From Chloroflexota bacterium (lineage in GTDB: Bacteria; Chloroflexota; Dehalococcoidia; JACPEP01), in contig JACPEP010000007.1 of NCBI GenBank assembly GCA_016183425.1, forward strand, positions 1 to 64,000: a DNA stretch of 64,000 bases. The letters are read 5' to 3'. Shown one piece after another: positions 42,063 through 50,985 of the stretch. The position numbers and the translations under genes were made by a program. Within the stretch, counting starts at the first letter, position 1. Every line of letters begins with the position of its first letter. Below the pieces are notes generated by a model. That model was given only the letters and a program-made list of their open reading frames with translations. It was not told where the DNA came from and did no database searches.

Positions 42063-43706
42063 ATGGTTCCATCTTGGCATACCCCTCGCCGGCTCCTCCT
42101 TGTTACGCTAGCCTGGGCAGCCCTCACCGTTGTTACCTCTAGCTCTTTAAATGCCATTAATGAAACGGCTCCCAACCCAGATTTACCTGTTGCCGGCAAT
42201 ACTGCCTTAAGAGAGTACCCCGCCATTACGGACAATCTTCCGCGTCCCTTTAACCCCAGAGAGTCCGTGGAAGGACTCTCACGAGGATGGGATGGCGGTT
42301 CGTTGCGCAACGCCTTGAGCACAGGAACTACTCTTTTTGTGGCTGCTGCAAACAGTTCCCCCGAAGCGAAAGCGCAAGCAAATTACGTTGCTGATGGAAC
42401 TGCTGACGATGTCGAGATCCAAGCTGCCATCAACGTTGTGTCAGCCAGCGGAGGTACCGTAAAACTGGCCCAGGGAACTTATAATACAATTAGTACTATT
42501 GTCCTAACTGCTGCCACGGTAAGATTGGTGGGGAGCGGTTGGAGTACGCAAGTTAATTGTTCCGCTGATAATTGTATTCGGATGGGAAATCTGGGTGCCA
42601 TAGCTAATGACATAAAGATAGCAAATCTGAGCCTGAGTAACGCCATGCCTTTTGGCAATGGCATCTCTATCCGAGGAACGGGGCTTAGATCTGTCGAACA
42701 GGTGCGAATTAATACTGAGCACGATGGCATTGAAGTATATCGTGCCCGAGGCCCAACTTATATTAAGGGGAGTGAGCTTTTAAACAATGGTTTTTCCGGT
42801 ATACGTATATACGGTTACTCTGGCATCTACATATCCGAAGTGTATGTCCACCACAACAGCTTAGCTGGAATTCGGGCGGAAAGCGCATACGGTGGGCCTC
42901 CCAGAGGGGTTCTCATTGAAAACAGTCTCATCGCTTATAACGGCCACCACGGTAGTGACGCTGATGGCAAGTGCAGCGAAATAAATGTTTGTATTGGCCA
43001 CGACGGGGTTCTAATGACTGGCGATGCTTCAGACTGGTATTTTAACAAAGTTATATTTATGGGCAATAACGAACATGGTCTTTATGCCCAAGGCTCAAAT
43101 GTTCAAATAAGCAATTCTAAGTTTTCCGGCAATTATAGTGGCGGACTTCGGGCGGCGGTCACCGCGTTACGGGTAACCGATTCTGTGGCAGAGTCGAATA
43201 AGGGACCGGGTTTTCACCTAGAGGGCACGAGCACCGCCTATTTAGCCAACCTTGTCGCTCAATCCAACGGCGCTGACGGCTTCAGCACCACCGCCGGGCA
43301 GATATCCCCTCACGATTCCGCTGGGATTAACCTGGTCGCTATCGATAATGGACAAAACGGCTTTCGCTTGCCCGGAGTAATTAATTTCACTTGTACAAAC
43401 TGTTCCGCTATTGGCAATGGCAGAGCTGGCGTCTATAGTGAGGATAATGGCATTCGCCTTTTTGGCACTGGGAATAACTTCTGGGTAACGGGAGGAACGG
43501 TCAAGGATAACTCGGGGTGGGGTATAATCTCACAAGCCTTTTACGTTGGTGTCTATATTGATAATGTCAACCTGAGCGGAAACCGCAATGGAGACGTCTC
43601 CCTTTATGGCTCCAACAACTTAGCAGTCACCCGAGCGAGCAGCGATCTGGAGATCAAGAAAAAGGCGAAGGTTGGGGAGCCAATCTTCTGGGATGGATCT
43701 GAGTAA
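42063..43706 (+). CDS. Secreted right-handed beta-helix protein
   Basis: A 547-residue secreted protein: basic N-terminus and hydrophobic signal (RRLLLVTLAWAALTVVTSSSLNA), then a pectate-lyase-superfamily start (YVADGTADDVEIQAAIN...GGTVKLAQGTYN, about residues 107-141). A long run of parallel beta-helix rungs follows, with NN/GI/SG patterns (LLNNGFSGIRIYG, HHNSLAGIRAES, SGNYSGGLRAA). No lyase catalytic residues can be assigned. The coding sequence is visibly richer in A and T than the flanking genes and uses different codons, a sign of recent transfer. The second ATG (42063) is better spaced from GGAGG than the first (42060). Confidence 0.82.
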   Translation: MVPSWHTPRRLLLVTLAWAALTVVTSSSLNAINETAPNPDLPVAGNTALREYPAITDNLPRPFNPRESVEGLSRGWDGGSLRNALSTGTTLFVAAANSSPEAKAQANYVADGTADDVEIQAAINVVSASGGTVKLAQGTYNTISTIVLTAATVRLVGSGWSTQVNCSADNCIRMGNLGAIANDIKIANLSLSNAMPFGNGISIRGTGLRSVEQVRINTEHDGIEVYRARGPTYIKGSELLNNGFSGIRIYGYSGIYISEVYVHHNSLAGIRAESAYGGPPRGVLIENSLIAYNGHHGSDADGKCSEINVCIGHDGVLMTGDASDWYFNKVIFMGNNEHGLYAQGSNVQISNSKFSGNYSGGLRAAVTALRVTDSVAESNKGPGFHLEGTSTAYLANLVAQSNGADGFSTTAGQISPHDSAGINLVAIDNGQNGFRLPGVINFTCTNCSAIGNGRAGVYSEDNGIRLFGTGNNFWVTGGTVKDNSGWGIISQAFYVGVYIDNVNLSGNRNGDVSLYGSNNLAVTRASSDLEIKKKAKVGEPIFWDGSE

Positions 43707-43736
43707 GGGGAGAAGGGGCTATCTTGAAATGAGCAG

Positions 43737-43818
43737 CCCCCTCGCTGGAAAACAGCGAGGGGGAAAGTGGAATAGGCGATGCTAAGTAAGGGGGGCTGGG
43801 TCTTAACCCAGCCCCCCT
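43737..43818. terminator. Two hairpins between convergent genes
   Basis: CCCCCTCGCTG (43737-43747) pairs with CAGCGAGGGGG (43753-43763), 11 bp. AGGGGGGCTGGGT (43789-43801) pairs with 43806-43818, 13 bp with a 4-base loop. They sit between the ends of the beta-helix gene and the convergent binding-protein gene and could stop transcription from both sides. Neither is followed by a good T-tract. Confidence 0.5.
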
Positions 43819-43897
43819 CGCAAAAAACCTAAGTGAGTATTCAGCGTCCTGCCCGGTGCGACCTCGCTGCTTCGGGTTGAGGCATCACCTTGAACAA

Positions 43898-45577
43898 TCA
43901 GGCGACCTCGATGTCCCAGGGAGATAGAAGAAAGCCGTGGGGACGAAAGGTCTTGATTTTTTTCTTGTTGTAGCCTGTGTTGTAGGTCAGGGCCCACAAA
44001 GGTATAGCATAGGCCTCTTCGTTGATGCGCCGTAGAGCCTGGTTGAACAGCTTCCGCCTTGCCTCCGGGTCCACGGTGGTTTTGGTGGCCATGATGATTT
44101 TGTCCAGTTCCCCGTCTTCTATATATAGGTGGTTTCCCGTGGCATCCTTTTGGTTCCAGTTGATGAAGTAGGCTCCCAGCACTTCATCCAGGTCGAAGAA
44201 GCTGCCGCAAGACTGGCCTGTATGGTAGATCCCCTCGGGCCCCCTGTTCTCCATTCGCAGCCCCCGGGCCCAGACCGAGGCCGAATCTGTGTCCGGCTTA
44301 ATGGTGGCCTTGACCCCTATCTCGGCCCAATAGTTGGCCAGGGCCTGAGTGTATTCCTTGTACTTGGGATAGGCCACCGCTGGGGTAGTGAACACCACTT
44401 CAAATCCATTTGGATAGCCCGCCTCGGCCAGAAGCTGTTTGGCCTTCTTGGGGTCGTAAGGGTAACTCTCAATAGCGGCGTCGTAGCCAAAACAAAGGGG
44501 ATTTGAGACCACTTTCATCACCTGGTAGAGGTCACCGAAGAGCTCCTTGACGATGGTCTTGAGGTCGAGGGCATAGCCAAGAGCCTGCCGCACCCGCTTG
44601 TCCCGCAAGGGTCCCTCTTTGAAAAGGCTGATCGAGATGTAAAGAACGCTGCTGGCAGGTTGGACAGTTATACCCAGATTGGGGTCGGCAGTCACCTCTT
44701 TTGTCAGATCGGGGGCGATGTTCCAGATGATATCAGCGGCGCCCGTCTTTAGAGCAGCGATTCGGGCGCTTTCCGTCGGTATCACCTTGAAGATGATCTT
44801 TTTGGCAGGTGGGTTAGCGACTCGCCAATGGCTGACGCCAGCCCACTCCATCTCAATACTGTCGTCTTTCGCCCATTTGACAAACTTGTAGGGACCAGTG
44901 CCCATGGGCTTCTCGTTCATGACCTTGTCGCCATTCTCCAGGATGTATCGCCGAGGAACCGCGTTAACGACGCCTAATCGGTTCGGCAACAAGGGAGAGG
45001 GCTCTTTATAGATGATACGCACCGTGTCTTTAGCCAGAACCTCGACCCCAACGTCTTTCCAGAAGATGAACTGATTGGATTTCAGCTCCGGCTTTTGGAT
45101 CCTTTCGATACTGAACTTCACCGCCTCGGCGTCGAACTCCTCGCCGTTGTGGAATTTCACCCCTGTCCTCAGCTTGACCTCCCACACTTTGCCGTCGGAA
45201 CTGGACTTCCAACTGGTGGCCAGGCCAGGGGCGAGTTTCAAGTCCCGGTCTCTAGTAGTCAGGGGATCATAGATCAGGTCGTTGAGGTTTGCGCCCTCCA
45301 CATGGGTCGGCTGGACATTGCCATCAAGGGTCGGGACGTCTCGAGGGAATGCCAGGACAAGCTGGTCCAGAACCTTGACCGTCGGCGTCGGCGTTATCCG
45401 GGGTGCCGGCGTCGCCGTCGCCCCCGGGGCAGGTGCCCTGGCAGGAGTGGGGGTAGCTGCAGGGGCGGCAGCGCACCCCACCAGAGAAACCCCCACCAAA
45501 CCGGCCGCCGTCCCAATAACCCTTCGCCGCGAAATCTGCGCGCGAAGTACCTTGTGCCAGTATGCTTCTCTCACCAT
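43898..45577 (-). CDS. Family 5 substrate-binding lipoprotein (oligopeptide type)
   Basis: A 559-residue extracellular solute-binding protein of ABC transporter family 5 (OppA/DppA-like). The N-terminus AYWHKVLRAQISRRRV combines a twin-arginine signal with a lipobox (SLVGC, C35), then a Pro/Thr/Ala linker to about residue 70. Family segments: LVLAFPRDVPTLDGN, LRTGVKFHNGEEFDAEAVKFSIERI, MGTGPYKFVKW and VRQALGYALD. Ligands of the family include peptides, nickel, sugars and opines, so the substrate is open. No permease or ATPase gene is adjacent. ATG after AGGAGGAGAC. Confidence 0.92.
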   Translation of the reverse strand: MVREAYWHKVLRAQISRRRVIGTAAGLVGVSLVGCAAAPAATPTPARAPAPGATATPAPRITPTPTVKVLDQLVLAFPRDVPTLDGNVQPTHVEGANLNDLIYDPLTTRDRDLKLAPGLATSWKSSSDGKVWEVKLRTGVKFHNGEEFDAEAVKFSIERIQKPELKSNQFIFWKDVGVEVLAKDTVRIIYKEPSPLLPNRLGVVNAVPRRYILENGDKVMNEKPMGTGPYKFVKWAKDDSIEMEWAGVSHWRVANPPAKKIIFKVIPTESARIAALKTGAADIIWNIAPDLTKEVTADPNLGITVQPASSVLYISISLFKEGPLRDKRVRQALGYALDLKTIVKELFGDLYQVMKVVSNPLCFGYDAAIESYPYDPKKAKQLLAEAGYPNGFEVVFTTPAVAYPKYKEYTQALANYWAEIGVKATIKPDTDSASVWARGLRMENRGPEGIYHTGQSCGSFFDLDEVLGAYFINWNQKDATGNHLYIEDGELDKIIMATKTTVDPEARRKLFNQALRRINEEAYAIPLWALTYNTGYNKKKIKTFRPHGFLLSPWDIEVA

Positions 45578-45739
45578 GTCTCCTCCTTTCTTAAATGGCC
45601 CTTCGAAACGGCTACCCTATAGCTCTCGGATGCACCGGTAAATACTCCATATAGACACCCCCCGTACTAATAAGAACTCTGGCCAGCGATAGTGCCTTTC
45701 ATTTGGGCGAGGGCAGCCCAAGTCACGGGATTAGGCTGT

Positions 45740-46006
45740 CTATGCCTTGCGCATGCTTGTAATTGCCCAATCCACTATGACCGCCACGATAGAGCCAATG
45801 ACCGCCGAGAGCAGATGAACTTCGCCAAACTTTGGATCGAAGGTCAAGCTAGGAGCCAGAAGACCCTCAGCGGCCCAGATGCCCAGGAAGGGGTAAGCAG
45901 CCACCCTCCAGACCCTGTCCGGGACGTTTCCCTGAAGAAGGCTGTACCACAAGATGCCGAGACCGTAGGCAAGACCCACGATGAATAAAAGCGTTCCAAT
46001 TTCCAC
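45740..46006 (-). CDS. Small membrane protein, unknown (88 aa)
   Basis: Three hydrophobic segments (about residues 4-21, 34-52 and 64-82) in an 88-residue product, with no recognised family. The GTG start is well supported by GGAGGGCAG upstream. It lies about 160 bases upstream of the binding-protein gene on the same strand, and could be a small accessory membrane protein. Confidence 0.65.
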   Translation of the reverse strand: MEIGTLLFIVGLAYGLGILWYSLLQGNVPDRVWRVAAYPFLGIWAAEGLLAPSLTFDPKFGEVHLLSAVIGSIVAVIVDWAITSMRKA

Positions 46007-46227
46007 TTAACTGCCCTCCGAGAAGATACTGTTAGTAACCCGCCCTCCGATAGATGCCAAACTATAGGCTGCCCTCGCCTAAGTCGATAGCATAGCACTT
46101 TGGCAACCGATTGTCATCACTCGTAGTTGAGAGTGTTTGGCAACTTTTTCGACCGTCTCCCGGGCCCCCGTCAAATTTCCTTGCCCTGCCCTGTTGGTCT
46201 TTAACAAAATAAGCGATCAGTCGGAGG

Positions 46228-46459
46228 ATACCCCACAATTATGGTGTTAAACAAAATAAAGTGGTAACTGGATACCCCACACTTATGGTCATCAAGTAAT
46301 TATTATGTCTCAAAAGCGGCAGGCTTCGTTGTCATTCTGAGCCCGCCCGGAGGCGGGCGAAGAATCTCTGGAAGCACATGGAGATTCTTCGGTCGCTGCG
46401 CTCCCTCAGAATGACATGATGTCAGTTTATTTAGTTTATGACCATAATTGTGGGGTATC
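46228..46459. mobile_element. MITE-like element, GTCATTCTGA family, copy B, with extra left end
   Basis: The element 46271-46459 has inverted ends GATACCCCACACTTATGGTCAT and its complement-like ATGACCATAATTGTGGGGTATC, and an inner inverted pair GTCATTCTGA / TCAGAATGAC. A second left end, GATACCCCACAATTATGG, occurs at 46228-46245, implying a nested or repeated insertion. There is no coding capacity. The related copy is at 6074-6252. Confidence 0.72.
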
Positions 46460-46487
46460 GATAACACGCAACTGCTGAACCACCCAT

Positions 46488-46545
46488 GTAGTCGGGGTCG
46501 TCCCTGACCCTGACCGTCGGCATCGGGGACGATGCCGACTACCGT
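46488..46545. repeat. GTAGTCGG palindromic repeat
   Basis: This contains GTCGGCATCG (46516-46525) and its exact complement (46530-46539) around GGGA, inside a longer GTAGTCGG...CCGACTAC frame shared with 6631-6696. Together with the MITE-like element it fills most of the gap of about 720 bases between the small membrane protein gene (start 46006) and the end of the Pht5-like gene (46732). The remainder of that gap (46546-46731) shows no supported gene. Confidence 0.65.
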
Positions 46546-46731
46546 CAAGGGAGACTAGCGCAGACGAAGCTTAATGTTGAGCTACTTCGTCAACCGCCCT
46601 AAGGGCAGGGCTATAGGTTCTCTCTCAGGCCCGCCTATTAGGGCGGCGCGGCGACACTAATCAAAACCCTCGTAATGGCAATCCAATATGGTAAGAAGAA
46701 TAAAGAAGTCCCCAATGTGTCCTTCATTGTC

Positions 46732-47721
46732 TTAGATTCGCGAAGGGCGTACTGTACTGGGGGCGAACATTTCAGCTGGATCAAAGACCTTTTCGATCAA
46801 GTACATATCCTTCAGGTAGGACATGAAGGTCTCTATGGTAAAACGGTTCGCCTCCAGACCGTAGGGGAAAGGATCGGGGCCAAAAACCTCTTCTTGCTCT
46901 TCCACCGCCGGTATCAACCAGGGCAGGCTATAGCGCAGGGCGGCGGTGATGCCCATCTGCTGAAGGCAGCGTTGCTTGGCTTCCTCCAAAGCCTTGAAGA
47001 GGCTTTGCGCTACCCAGGGGTGTTCTTCATGGATGTCACGGCGGATGACCACCGTGTGCATAATGGGAAAGATGCGGCTTCTTCGGTAATATTCCACTTC
47101 CTCCTTCTTGTAATCGGGCCAAAGTCGTTTTATCTTAGGCGATCGCCTCACAAAGCAGGACGGTGCCCGAGCACTGCAGACGGCGTCCAAATCCCCTGTC
47201 TCCAGCATTGCCGAAAGGACTCGATCACGCACGTTTCGAAAACTGACCTGGGACGGCAACGTGATCTGGACCTTGTCTTCGCGGCCGGGCTCCTCCAACC
47301 CGGCCTGGAACCAATGGATGCTCTCGATGTCCACCCCATAGTAATCCCGGAGAGCCCCTCGTATCCAGATGCCCGCTGAATGGGCGTATCCGGGCAGGCC
47401 TATCCTTTTGCCTTCCAGGTCTTTCGGTGTGTCGATCCCCGATTCGATGTTTAAATAGACGCTAGCGTGGCGGAAGCTTCGGGAGGGGAAGACGGGTATA
47501 GCGATAAGATCTCGCTTTCCCTGTGCCCAACGGCTGACGTAGGTTCCGAAAGACATCTCCGAGACGTGGAACTCGCCATAGTGCACCATGCGCCAGAAGG
47601 CCTCCTCCGGCTCCAGGGTCAGATAGTTGAGTTTGATGCCCTCGGGTTGGACGTCCCCCAGGCGCAGGGCCATGGTGCGGTCGTAGGGGCCCATTGCCAT
47701 AGTGAGGTGGAGTTTTTCCAT
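46732..47721 (-). CDS. 4,5-dihydroxyphthalate decarboxylase-like (Pht5) protein
   Basis: A 329-residue soluble protein related to Pht5/4,5-dihydroxyphthalate decarboxylase, a family with a periplasmic-binding-protein-like fold but no signal peptide. Typical features are the opening LHLTMAMGPYDRTMAL, LEPEEAFWRMVHYGEFHVSEMS, GIDTPKDLEGKRIGLPGYAHSAGIWIRG and the HTVVIRRDIHEEHPW segment. ATG 47721 follows AAGGAGAAGAG and is chosen over an in-frame ATG 19 codons upstream. The family includes both decarboxylases and orphan binding-like proteins, so enzymatic activity is inferred only. It lies among binding proteins and possible aromatic or amide catabolic genes. Confidence 0.82.
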   Translation of the reverse strand: MEKLHLTMAMGPYDRTMALRLGDVQPEGIKLNYLTLEPEEAFWRMVHYGEFHVSEMSFGTYVSRWAQGKRDLIAIPVFPSRSFRHASVYLNIESGIDTPKDLEGKRIGLPGYAHSAGIWIRGALRDYYGVDIESIHWFQAGLEEPGREDKVQITLPSQVSFRNVRDRVLSAMLETGDLDAVCSARAPSCFVRRSPKIKRLWPDYKKEEVEYYRRSRIFPIMHTVVIRRDIHEEHPWVAQSLFKALEEAKQRCLQQMGITAALRYSLPWLIPAVEEQEEVFGPDPFPYGLEANRFTIETFMSYLKDMYLIEKVFDPAEMFAPSTVRPSRI

Positions 47722-47850
47722 ACTCTTCTCCTTTTCATAGAGGGTGGTGTCGATGCGACGCACTGCCATGATCCGCAATTCCTTATATCAGACCCTTTGA
47801 GGTTATGCAAGATGGCGCCCTGGATGAGAGAGTGTAGTGAGACCTGGTGT

Positions 47851-48618
47851 CTACAGCGATAAGGGGGAGGGCACCGTAGCTAGAAACATCGCAACGGCGC
47901 CGGCCAGGAACAGAACGCCAAAGGCCCGGCTCAGGGCCACCCCGCGAACGATAACCTTTTCGATGTAGAATATGAGGGCCAAGCCCAGCATCCATGCCAG
48001 GTTGGTGACTCCCACCCCGAACATGAGCAGCATTAAGGCCCAGCAGCAGCCCAAACAGAAAAGGCCGTGGCGCAGCCCCAGGGAGAGAGCGCCGGGCAGC
48101 CCGGGCCGCCAATAACGCACCAGGAAGCCAATGGGCGATTGACATTGAGAGAGGCACGCCTCCTTGAGGGGGCTAAACTGGTAAGCCCCCGCCAGGAGCA
48201 ACACTCCACCCCCGATGAATGGCGTTACCCTATCCAGGGGCTCTAAGGTCTCCACCAGCCAGTGCAGCACCAGGTCGCCGGCGAAGGCAGCCAGGCCAAA
48301 AGTACCCCAGACCGCCAGGTAGCCGCCGATGAACAGGGCCATCATGAGGAAGAAAGCCCTCGGCGGTTGGGTCCCTGCTGCATGGGCAAAACGATCCAAT
48401 ACGGGCCAGACGGTGGGGAGCATCATCGCCGCCGACATCACTACCCAGGCAGCCACGAAGAGAGGAACGGCCACCGCCCAGGGCTGGGCCCGAGCCCCCA
48501 GTAGGGCGTGGTGGCCCAGTTGCTGCCCCCAGGAGGAGCCCAACGAGGCGTAGGCCACGGCAACCCAGGCGAGCCCCGTCAAAAGAATCAGAAAAGCGAC
48601 AAGAAGTAGCCTGGTCAA
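47851..48618 (-). CDS. DUF2182 membrane protein
   Basis: A 255-residue integral membrane protein with about seven hydrophobic segments. The WVVMSAAMMLPTVWP motif (about residues 58-72) and the later CLSQCQSPIGFL and GLFCLGCCWALMLLMF segments, with paired cysteines and methionines, are characteristic of DUF2182, a predicted metal-binding membrane family. It follows the DUF1326 gene after about 80 bases. This DUF1326-DUF2182 pairing recurs widely, suggesting joint function, possibly in copper or other metal handling (inference). Confidence 0.88.
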   Translation of the reverse strand: MTRLLLVAFLILLTGLAWVAVAYASLGSSWGQQLGHHALLGARAQPWAVAVPLFVAAWVVMSAAMMLPTVWPVLDRFAHAAGTQPPRAFFLMMALFIGGYLAVWGTFGLAAFAGDLVLHWLVETLEPLDRVTPFIGGGVLLLAGAYQFSPLKEACLSQCQSPIGFLVRYWRPGLPGALSLGLRHGLFCLGCCWALMLLMFGVGVTNLAWMLGLALIFYIEKVIVRGVALSRAFGVLFLAGAVAMFLATVPSPLSL

Positions 48619-48697
48619 AAGTTACACACTTACACCAGACTTCCCTGGCCGGCCTGGCAAGGGAATGCCCCAGGCGGTGGCAATGGGCCTAAGGCAG

Positions 48698-49288
48698 CTA
48701 TCCCTTCAATTCGAAGGGGCCGGTCCACATGCCGGAGCCGCTAAGGTCGAAGTTCATACCCTGGGCGTTGGCCTTGACCTTGGAGGATTTGCCGGCAGTG
48801 ACATTGGGCAGCGGGTAGTTGGTATTGGAGACCTGGATTTCAGCCTTGCCCTGGAGATCTTTCAGCGTCTCGCCAGCGCCCTCCACCAAATCTCCCGCTT
48901 TGACCGACAGCTTGCCGGCCGCAAAGGTGATAGAGATAGGAGCGGTGGCCACGCCCTTGAAATCGCCGATGAGGGCAGCAATCTGGGCCGCGTCTCCCTT
49001 CATCTCGCCGGTGAAGATGCCTTGCAGGGCATCCCTCTGTTGCTTACTAGCCTGAGAATCCAGGATAAGGGCAGCCGTCCAGTTGCCCTTGCTCCAAATC
49101 CCGGGAAACTCCGAGGCCACAATGGCCTTGGTTCCAGCTAGACTCACTGCGTCGGCGTTGCCCTCCTGTATTTCAAAGACCATCAACCCTCGGCACCGGC
49201 CGCCCGTGGGGGCCTGGCCAAAGGCACAGGGACACGGGGCATTACAGGAGCACAGCTCTGTGGCCCGCCCGGCAATTCGGTAAGCCAT
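48698..49288 (-). CDS. DUF1326 protein
   Basis: A 196-residue soluble protein whose N-terminus has the cysteine-rich DUF1326 signature LCSCNAPCPCAFGQAPTGGRC (residues about 12-32), followed by the all-beta body. No signal peptide or membrane segment is seen. It is paired with the DUF2182 gene. ATG follows a GGAGG site. The cysteines may bind metal, which would fit the membrane partner; biochemical function is unknown. Confidence 0.88.
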   Translation of the reverse strand: MAYRIAGRATELCSCNAPCPCAFGQAPTGGRCRGLMVFEIQEGNADAVSLAGTKAIVASEFPGIWSKGNWTAALILDSQASKQQRDALQGIFTGEMKGDAAQIAALIGDFKGVATAPISITFAAGKLSVKAGDLVEGAGETLKDLQGKAEIQVSNTNYPLPNVTAGKSSKVKANAQGMNFDLSGSGMWTGPFELKG

Positions 49289-49701
49289 TTGTTTCCCTCC
49301 TTCTCTAATTTCCCTCTAATTTCCCTGAAGGAGCAACCCGCCAGCACCAGGGCCATCAGGTTGGCACCTCCGTCGAGTGTCCGCCACCGTCCACTCACCC
49401 ACTCCACGATATCACGATCTTGTGTTACTAAATGTTAAGACAATTTTGTCATGAGAGTATAAACAAGCGGCCTTTGAATGTGACGAGTTTGTGAAAAAAA
49501 TAAATGCGCTCCTCTGGACTCCCCATTGCTAAACAACCCTGTGGAAGCTCATTTACACACCTATTGACTGAAGCTCATTTCTTGTGGCAGATGAGCAACA
49601 TCTTGTACCAGGCTCGCCCCGCTGTGAAGACTTTTCGGGCTTTATCGCGAAATGTGCGCAGGCCTTCTTCTCTATCAACCCAAAGGGTTCGGTCGGCAGT
49701 A
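49289..49701. other. Intergenic region, no supported gene
   Basis: About 410 bases between the end of the flavoprotein array and the DUF1326 start, both on the minus strand. It holds a short direct duplication (CTCTAATTTCCCTCTAATTTCCCT, described by its 12-base unit TCTAATTTCCCT near 49305-49328). An AT-rich stretch at about 49425-49500 probably contains the DUF1326 promoter. A plus-strand open frame at 49504-49734 has no ribosome site or family resemblance. Confidence 0.4.
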
Positions 49702-50955
49702 CTAGATTGGCCTTTGGCCAAAAAGACCCAGTAATCCGACTCGGTTCATTCGCTCATGGATCCTGTCCGGCTCCATAACATCCAGTCCGACATCCAAGTA
49801 TCGCCGATCCACGGGCGATCCAGGGGGATAATCGCTAAGGCTATAGCCCTTCTTGATTTCCCATAAAAAAAACCCCATCATGGTTGTCTTGGGGAATGTT
49901 ACTAGCTCAGTTATTCCCAGGGCGGTTCTCGCTGCGTTGTGGCCGGCTAAATCTCCCGTATAGATACTTTCGACCAAAGATGAAAAGTCACCGCTTCTCA
50001 ACCCGGAACAGAACAGATTCGCCAGCCCCAACACGCGCATAGTTTCGTCATGGGGAGCCCCTGGACTAGTTTTTACACAATTGCCCGTCTGGGCCATAGG
50101 GCTTATTACATAGGCATCTTCGAAGCCGGGAAACTGGTGCAGGATGTCCATAGGAATGGTGGATACAAACAGTTTCACGAAGGGCATAAGGTAAATAAGC
50201 CGCTCACGCCCGAGATTGTTCTTGACCGGGCGGTCTTTGCGGGGCCAGTAGCTGGTGAAATCGTGGTTTTGCCAAGGTTCAGGAACCTGGTAGTAGAAGT
50301 AACCAGACTCCTCCTCTTGAATGCTCCTTAGAAGCCACGGTGCAATGCTGCTGGGGTGAATATAGGTACAAACATAGTAGCTAGCCGTTTTAGGAAGGTC
50401 CGGTACTCCCGCCGCTTCAGAAAGACCCACCCGGTCGCCGAAAACGGTACACTTCTGGCTGCAACCGACACAGCCCACTCCCCATTCTGCGCAAACTGGG
50501 ATTCCTCCCGTGGAGCCGGTAGCGTCAACAAAGGCGTCTCCTTCCAGCCTGGCACCGTTCTCCAGCACTACGCGGTGGATTTTGTTTCCCTCCTTCTCCA
50601 CGCCTACGACCCGACTTCTCAATATCACTTCAACCCCAGCTTTTTCTACTGTGGTCAGCATCGCTTTCTCGATTTTAGTGGTATCGAAGATGCAGCTTAC
50701 TTGGTGCCCAAACTCTCTTTGAGGAAAGATGCTTAAGCCCTCCAGGGCTTCTATGACCTCTTTACCGCCGCCATCGAGCAGTTTTGTTTCCATTCGGGCG
50801 ACATATTGAACCAGATGGCCGGTCAGTGGTCCGGTGCCCGATAGGGTGTCCATGCGCTCCACCAGAACGCTCTCCAGGCCAGCTTTGGCGACGGCGATAG
50901 CGGCGCTGCATCCGGCAACGCCGCCACCGACCACGATGACCCTTTTTGCTCCCAT
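49702..50955 (-). CDS. FAD-dependent oxidoreductase with four-Cys motif (paralogue 1)
   Basis: A 417-residue flavoprotein of the GidA/FAD_oxidored-like superfamily. The dinucleotide-binding motif VVGGGVAGCSAA lies at residues 8-19 and the second FAD motif DATG at 145-148. The C-terminal FAD contact is GLANLFCSGLRSGDFSSLVESIYTGDLAGHNAA. Immediately after DATG come C155, C162, C165 and C169 (C-x6-C-x2-C-x3-C), a likely [4Fe-4S] site. It is the most divergent of four paralogues and the last gene of an eight-gene minus-strand array. The gap to the next gene upstream is 30 bases. No signal peptide. Substrate unknown. Confidence 0.88.
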   Translation of the reverse strand: MGAKRVIVVGGGVAGCSAAIAVAKAGLESVLVERMDTLSGTGPLTGHLVQYVARMETKLLDGGGKEVIEALEGLSIFPQREFGHQVSCIFDTTKIEKAMLTTVEKAGVEVILRSRVVGVEKEGNKIHRVVLENGARLEGDAFVDATGSTGGIPVCAEWGVGCVGCSQKCTVFGDRVGLSEAAGVPDLPKTASYYVCTYIHPSSIAPWLLRSIQEEESGYFYYQVPEPWQNHDFTSYWPRKDRPVKNNLGRERLIYLMPFVKLFVSTIPMDILHQFPGFEDAYVISPMAQTGNCVKTSPGAPHDETMRVLGLANLFCSGLRSGDFSSLVESIYTGDLAGHNAARTALGITELVTFPKTTMMGFFLWEIKKGYSLSDYPPGSPVDRRYLDVGLDVMEPDRIHERMNRVGLLGLFGQRPI

Positions 50956-50985
50956 GATACCCCCTAACCTATGTCGTCCGAGGGT

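Noticed and set aside
41791-42072. Minus-strand frame of 93 codons before the beta-helix gene
   Set aside because: No family, no convincing ribosome site, and it overlaps the beta-helix start; the 296-base gap (41767-42062) is left without a gene.
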